64,000 nucleotides of DNA from Flavobacterium sp. 270 (GTDB taxonomy: Bacteria > Bacteroidota > Bacteroidia > Flavobacteriales > Flavobacteriaceae). The translations under genes were made by a program, and so were the position numbers. The stretch is from positions 682,001 through 746,000 of the forward strand of contig NZ_SODM01000001.1 of assembly GCF_004368785.1 (NCBI RefSeq). Direction: 5' to 3'. Below, piece after piece: positions 60,155 through 64,000 of the stretch (the stretch's first letter is position 1; every line of letters starts with the position of its first letter). The notes below the pieces were generated by a model. The model was given only the letters and a program-made list of their open reading frames with translations. It did not search any database and was not told where the DNA came from.

Positions 60155-61351
60155 TTAACGTATTTGTCCTTCTCCGTAAACGTACCATTTGTTTGTAACC
60201 AAATGCTGTAAACCAATTGGGCCTCTTTGGTGGAGTTTATCTGTACTTATGGCTAATTCGCCGCCAAGACCAAACTGTCCGCCGTCTGTGAAACGTGTTG
60301 ATGCGTTTTGATATACTGCTGAAGCATCTACGTTATCCATAAATTCTTGTGCAACAGTCTTATTTCTTGTAATAATTGAGGCCGAATGTCCGCCGCAATA
60401 TTTGTTTATTTTTTCGATAGCATGCTCTTCCGAATCTATTGTTCCGATCACAATTTTATAATCTAAGAACTCTTCGTACCAGATATTTTCATCTTTTAGA
60501 ACACTTGTATTTTGGAAAGACGCTAATGTTTCGTCAACTATAATTTCTACATTTGATTCTACTAAAGCTTCATTTAAAAGAGCTACAAAACCTTCAAAAT
60601 TAGGAAGTCTGGAATCGATTAAAACTTTATCCAATGCATTACAAGCCGAAATTTTAGAAGCTTTTGCGTTGATAATTACTTTTAATGCAATATCCGTATC
60701 TGCTTCTTTATGAACGTAAACGAAGTTATTTCCGCGTCCGCTTACAATTACGGGGCAAGTAGCGTGCGCTTTTACAAACTCAATTAATTTTTCACCTCCA
60801 CGTGGTACAATTAAATCTACTTTTTGTGTTGGTTTTTCTAAAAAAGCCTGAGTTTCTGTTCTATTGAAGTTTAAATATTCAACCCAATCTTTTGAAACAT
60901 TATTCTCTTCTAAAGCTTTGTGCCAAAGACTTACAATCTTTAAGTTGGATTTTAAAGCTTCTTTTCCTCCTTTTAATAAAATTTTATTTCCAGATTTAAA
61001 AGCGATTCCGCCCGCTTCGATAGTTACGTCGGGACGAGATTCATATATAATTAAGATTGTTCCAAAAGCTGCAGTTTTGTTTGTGACTTTGATTCCGTTA
61101 TCATGCACAAAATGAAACCTTTCTACTCCAACAGGATCTTCTTGCGAAGCCAATTGGTTCAACGATAAAATCATTTCGTCAACTTTTTTATCATCTACTT
61201 TTAGGCGCTCTTCCATGGCAAGATCTGAGCCGTCATAAGCCAGTAAATCAGCTTGATTGGTAAGAATGATTTGGTTTCTTTCCTGCTCGACAAGCTTTGC
61301 CATCGAGAGTAAAACCAAATTTCGCTTTTCAATTGATAATTGGTGGTTCAT
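60155..61351 (-). CDS. proA: gamma-glutamyl phosphate reductase
   Basis: The 398-residue protein is an aldehyde-dehydrogenase-fold reductase. It has the catalytic Cys237 in KASKISACNALDKVLID, with DLIVPRGGEKLIEFVKAHAT and GLGGELAISTDKLHQRGPI fitting ProA. It reduces gamma-glutamyl phosphate to glutamate semialdehyde with NADPH. The start MNHQLSIEKRNLVLLSM is normal and the gene is full length. It lies between argD and proB, so proline genes sit inside the arginine block; glutamate semialdehyde chemistry links both pathways. Confidence 0.95.
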   Translation of the reverse strand: MNHQLSIEKRNLVLLSMAKLVEQERNQIILTNQADLLAYDGSDLAMEERLKVDDKKVDEMILSLNQLASQEDPVGVERFHFVHDNGIKVTNKTAAFGTILIIYESRPDVTIEAGGIAFKSGNKILLKGGKEALKSNLKIVSLWHKALEENNVSKDWVEYLNFNRTETQAFLEKPTQKVDLIVPRGGEKLIEFVKAHATCPVIVSGRGNNFVYVHKEADTDIALKVIINAKASKISACNALDKVLIDSRLPNFEGFVALLNEALVESNVEIIVDETLASFQNTSVLKDENIWYEEFLDYKIVIGTIDSEEHAIEKINKYCGGHSASIITRNKTVAQEFMDNVDASAVYQNASTRFTDGGQFGLGGELAISTDKLHQRGPIGLQHLVTNKWYVYGEGQIR

Positions 61352-61407
61352 AATTTTATAGTTGGTTTGTTTTTTGGTTGTTTCTTTTTTATTGAAACAT
61401 TATTTTA

Positions 61408-61442
61408 TAAACCTGACGGGTTTTAAAAACCCGTCAGGTTTA
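61408..61442. repeat. perfect palindrome AAACCTGACGGGTTTT / AAAACCCGTCAGGTTT
   Basis: 17-bp arms with a 1-nt loop (61408-61424 and 61426-61442), upstream of proA and just after the argD stop. A terminator-like or protein-binding element; ACCTGACGGGT-type words are common in related genomes as I recall. Confidence 0.9.
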
Positions 61443-61452
61443 GCGCTAAGAA

Positions 61453-62592
61453 TTAGTTTTTTAATTCTTCTAAACTTTCTTTTAAGGCTACAATAAATGT
61501 ATCAATATCAGTTTTTTTCACTGTTAGCGGCGGTAAAATTCTCAATAGATTTTTGTTGTTGGCGCTTCCTGTAAAAATGTGTTTTTCGATAATTAATTTC
61601 TTTCTTAAAGCTGCAACATCAAAATCAAATTCCACTCCAAGCATTAATCCTTTTCCTTTTACTTGTTTGATACCTTGAACTTCTTTGATTTTTTCTAAGA
61701 AATATTCGTAAACTTCATTTACATTTTTCTGCAAATCTAGTTTTTCAATTACATCCAAAACTGCGATTGAAGCTGCGCAAGATAAATGGCTTCCGCCGAA
61801 AGTAGTTCCTAATAATCCGAAACTTGCTTCAAATTTTGGCGAAATTAAGATTGCTCCAACAGGAAAACCGTTCCCCATTCCTTTCGCTACTGAAATAATA
61901 TCAGCGTTGATTCCGTGATGTTGGAAAGCGAAGAATTTCCCGCTTCTTCCGTATCCTGACTGTACTTCGTCTAAAATTAAAACTACATCGTGTTTTTTAC
62001 ATGCTTTTTCTAAAGCCTGAAAAAATTCTGTTGTTCCTTGGTCTAAACCTCCAACTCCTTGAATTCCTTCGATAATTACAGCTGTAACATCGCCTTTTGC
62101 CAATTCAGCCTCAACTAATTCGATTTGATTTAGAGGAAGAAAAGTAACTTCTTGCTGTGCATTTATCGGCGCAACAATTTTTTTGTTATCAGTAACGGCT
62201 ACGGCTGCAGAAGTTCTTCCGTGAAAAGAATTATGAAAAGCTACCACTCTTGATTTTCCGTTATGGAAAGAAGCTAATTTTAAAGCATTTTCATTTGCTT
62301 CAGCTCCAGAACTGCATAAAAACAATTCATAATCTTCTAATCCTGAAAGTTTTCCTAATTTCTGTGCCAATTCAACCTGCAAAGGATTCTGAATTGCATT
62401 CGAATAAAATCCTAAATGATCCAATTGATTTTTCAATTTGGCAACATAATCAGGTTGTGTATGTCCGATAGAAATTACACCGTGACCGCTGTATAAATCT
62501 AAATATTCTACTCCTTTGTCATCTGTAATTGTGCAATCAACAGCTTTTACTGGAGTGATGTCGTATAATGGGTAAACGTTAAATAAGTTCAT
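61453..62592 (-). CDS. argD: acetylornithine aminotransferase-type enzyme
   Basis: The 379-residue protein is a class III aminotransferase. The PLP lysine is Lys237 in ISVAKGMGNGFPVGA, the Asp binding the pyridine nitrogen is in LILDEVQSGYGRSGKFF, and SSGAEANENALKLA is in the phosphate site. MNLFNVYPLYDITPVKAVDC is the usual start. It transfers an amino group from glutamate to N-acyl-glutamate semialdehyde to make N-acyl-ornithine. Genes argC and argG lie upstream, proA downstream. Confidence 0.94.
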   Translation of the reverse strand: MNLFNVYPLYDITPVKAVDCTITDDKGVEYLDLYSGHGVISIGHTQPDYVAKLKNQLDHLGFYSNAIQNPLQVELAQKLGKLSGLEDYELFLCSSGAEANENALKLASFHNGKSRVVAFHNSFHGRTSAAVAVTDNKKIVAPINAQQEVTFLPLNQIELVEAELAKGDVTAVIIEGIQGVGGLDQGTTEFFQALEKACKKHDVVLILDEVQSGYGRSGKFFAFQHHGINADIISVAKGMGNGFPVGAILISPKFEASFGLLGTTFGGSHLSCAASIAVLDVIEKLDLQKNVNEVYEYFLEKIKEVQGIKQVKGKGLMLGVEFDFDVAALRKKLIIEKHIFTGSANNKNLLRILPPLTVKKTDIDTFIVALKESLEELKN

Positions 62593-62604
62593 TTGTTTTT
62601 TTGT

Positions 62605-62667
62605 TTAAAGTTTCAGGTTTCATGTTTCAAGTTACGTACAGAACTTGAAACTTAAAACATGAAACAA
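62605..62667. repeat. inverted repeat of GTTTCAAGTT words between argC and argD
   Basis: GTTTCATGTTTCAAGTT and AACTTGAAACTTAAAACATG face each other around TACGTACAG. The word set recurs at 34650-34680 and 35300-35412. Confidence 0.78.
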
Positions 62668-62674
62668 ATTTTTT

Positions 62675-63652
62675 CTAAAATCCGCTTGGTTTCAAATGTA
62701 AACCTGTGGTTTCTTCTAATCCGAACATTAAATTCATGTTTTGAATCGCTTGTCCTGAAGCACCTTTGGTTAAGTTATCGATAATTGATGTTATTAAAAC
62801 CCGGTTTCCTTTTTTCAATAAACTAATGATACATTTATTCGTCTGAACTACTTGTTTCATATTAATGTTTGTAGTTGTAACCGTTACAAAAGGTTCATTT
62901 TTGTAGAACTCTTCATATTTTGCAACTAATTGCTCCAAACTATCATCACATAAAGTATACAGCGTCGCGAAAATTCCTCTTGGAAAATCTCCTCTATTTG
63001 GAATAAATAACAATTCACTGTCAAAATCATCCTGAAGCTGTACCAAACTTTCTCCAATTTCACCTAAATGCTGGTGTTCAAAAGCTTTATAATGCGAAAA
63101 ATTATTATTTCTCCAGCTGAAATGAGATGTTTCTGAAAGACTTACTCCTGCTCCTGTCGAACCCGTTGTCGCATTAATATGAACATCATTATTCAACAGA
63201 TTATTTTTTGCTAAAGGCAATAATGCCAATTGAATAGCAGTTGCAAAACAACCTGGATTGGCAATATAATCTGCTTTTTTAATTTCTGTCTTGTTGATTT
63301 CAGGTAAACCGTAAACAAAATCTTTCTCTTCAAAATGAGCATCTTTATTCAATCTGAAATCATTTCCTAAATCAATGATTTTGGTATGACCTGCGAATTG
63401 ATTTTCTTTCAAAAATGAAATCGATTTTCCGTGACCTAAACACAAGAAAACCACATTTACATTTGGATTAATTTCATCAGTAAAGTTCATTTCGATATCG
63501 CCCATCAAATCGTGGTGCGCCACAGAAAGTGGTTTTCCGGCATTTGTGGTACTGTAAACAAAATCGATGTTTACTTTTGGGTGATACATTAAAATTCTGA
63601 TGAGTTCTCCGGCCGTGTAGCCCGAACCACCAATAATTCCGACATTAATCAT
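62675..63652 (-). CDS. argC: N-acyl-gamma-glutamyl-phosphate reductase
   Basis: The 325-residue protein has the N-terminal NADP loop (INVGIIGGSGYTAGELIRIL) and the catalytic Cys135 in ADYIANPGCFATAIQLAL. HLGEIGESLVQLQDDFDS-like and FIPNRGDFPRGIFATLY parts fit ArgC. It reduces the acyl-glutamyl phosphate to the semialdehyde. Its start (63652) lies 8 nt inside the argG 3' end, so the two are translationally coupled. The whole arginine block therefore is likely one transcription unit in its first part. Confidence 0.94.
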   Translation of the reverse strand: MINVGIIGGSGYTAGELIRILMYHPKVNIDFVYSTTNAGKPLSVAHHDLMGDIEMNFTDEINPNVNVVFLCLGHGKSISFLKENQFAGHTKIIDLGNDFRLNKDAHFEEKDFVYGLPEINKTEIKKADYIANPGCFATAIQLALLPLAKNNLLNNDVHINATTGSTGAGVSLSETSHFSWRNNNFSHYKAFEHQHLGEIGESLVQLQDDFDSELLFIPNRGDFPRGIFATLYTLCDDSLEQLVAKYEEFYKNEPFVTVTTTNINMKQVVQTNKCIISLLKKGNRVLITSIIDNLTKGASGQAIQNMNLMFGLEETTGLHLKPSGF

Positions 63653-64000
63653 GATCTAATTTATTTACAGATGAAAAGATGTTTTGAGCATTTCCTAAAA
63701 TCTTAATAAATCCTTTTGCATCGTCTGATGTCCAGGCATTATTCATTTCGCCGTACTGACCAAAACCTGTGTTCATTAAATCATTTTCAGATTCGATTCC
63801 GTCAAGTGAGAAATGATATGGTTTTAAAGAAACTGTTACAGTTCCGTTTACTGTTTTTTGAGTGTCTTGCAAGAAAGTTTCGATGTTTCTCATAACTGGA
63901 TCAAGGAATTGACCTTCGTGAAATAACATTCCGTACCAGTTTCCTAGTTGTTCTTTCCAATATTGCTGCCATTTTCCAAGAGTATGTTTCTCTAATAAAT
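63645..64000 (-). CDS. argG: argininosuccinate synthase, C-terminal part, continues beyond the window
   Basis: The frame is open through 64000 and gives HTLGKWQQYWKEQLGNWYGM, LFHEGQFLDPVMRNIETFLQ and GQYGEMNNAWTSDDAKGFIK. These are the C-terminal helices and strand of ArgG, here cut by the window edge; internal ATG at 63929 is not a real start. ArgG joins citrulline and aspartate to argininosuccinate. Its stop is at 63645, and argC starts inside the last codons. Confidence in the family rests on the QLGNWYGM and LDPVMR segments. Confidence 0.9.
   Translation of the reverse strand, partial: LLEKHTLGKWQQYWKEQLGNWYGMLFHEGQFLDPVMRNIETFLQDTQKTVNGTVTVSLKPYHFSLDGIESENDLMNTGFGQYGEMNNAWTSDDAKGFIKILGNAQNIFSSVNKLDHD

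Noticed and set aside
63645..63929. A broken or minimal argG of 94 codons
   Set aside because: The frame stays open through the window edge and matches only the ArgG C-terminus, so the gene is cut by the window, not truncated.
1..64000. tRNA, rRNA, insertion sequence, prophage or toxin-antitoxin loci
   Set aside because: No cloverleaf, rRNA segment, transposase, integrase or short two-gene toxin module was recognised; all larger frames are assigned to host-type genes.

Overview
The window reads as chromosomal DNA from a Flavobacterium-like member of the Bacteroidota. Support comes from AT-rich coding sequence, promoters of the TTG/TTTG-(about 19 nt)-TAnnTTTG type, type IX secretion sorting tails, DUF4142, DUF6377 and DUF2157 proteins, an agmatine deiminase route to putrescine, and an arginine cluster that uses an N-acylated ornithine carbamoyltransferase and includes proBA. 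I see no rRNA, tRNA, CRISPR array, prophage or insertion sequence. The window is cut at both ends: an unknown gene on the left and argG on the right.

Layout. 0-4 kb: small stress-associated genes (DUF1328, topoisomerase IB, a Rho-N/SAP-like protein, DUF4142 lipoprotein). 4-7.5 kb: cupin, AraC and Crp regulators, secreted metallo-beta-lactamase-fold enzyme. 7.6-20.6 kb: GH2 beta-galactosidase, an orphan small gene, TlpA thioredoxin, ArsR plus Old Yellow Enzyme pair, acyltransferase, and a polysaccharide group (GH3, DUF1349, DUF6377 regulator). 21-36 kb: acyl-CoA oxidase-like protein, EamA/MocR divergent pair, a two-component system followed by a stress protein and a bestrophin, aspartase, pentapeptide protein, GNAT plus GMP reductase, MiaE, glyA. 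36.8-53 kb: fumarylacetoacetase, the two enzymes agmatine to putrescine split by two unrelated genes, OmpA, small lipoproteins, DUF808, two T9SS/LRR-like secreted proteins, ClpB, YtxJ, and two DUF2157 membrane proteins. 53-64 kb: a pectate lyase under a LacI-type operator, then the block argG-argC-argD-proA-proB-argF'-argB-argE-argH, all on the minus strand.

The structure the genes do not explain is the set of intergenic palindromic elements. Nearly every gap of 80-350 bases, and seven of ten convergent gene junctions, holds long inverted repeats drawn from a limited set of sequence families. Three families begin with GTCAT (GTCATTGCGAGGAACG, GTCATTTCGACGAAGG, GTCATCCTGAGCGGAG). Two of them share the same internal loop at the same offset, and one copy is interrupted by another. 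They look like non-autonomous mobile elements that have settled at gene 3' ends; no transposase for them is in this window. Further regulatory signals are a LacI-like palindrome exactly downstream of a full promoter (pectate lyase), a direct repeat in the ArsR promoter, and a direct repeat between the DUF6377 regulator and GH3.
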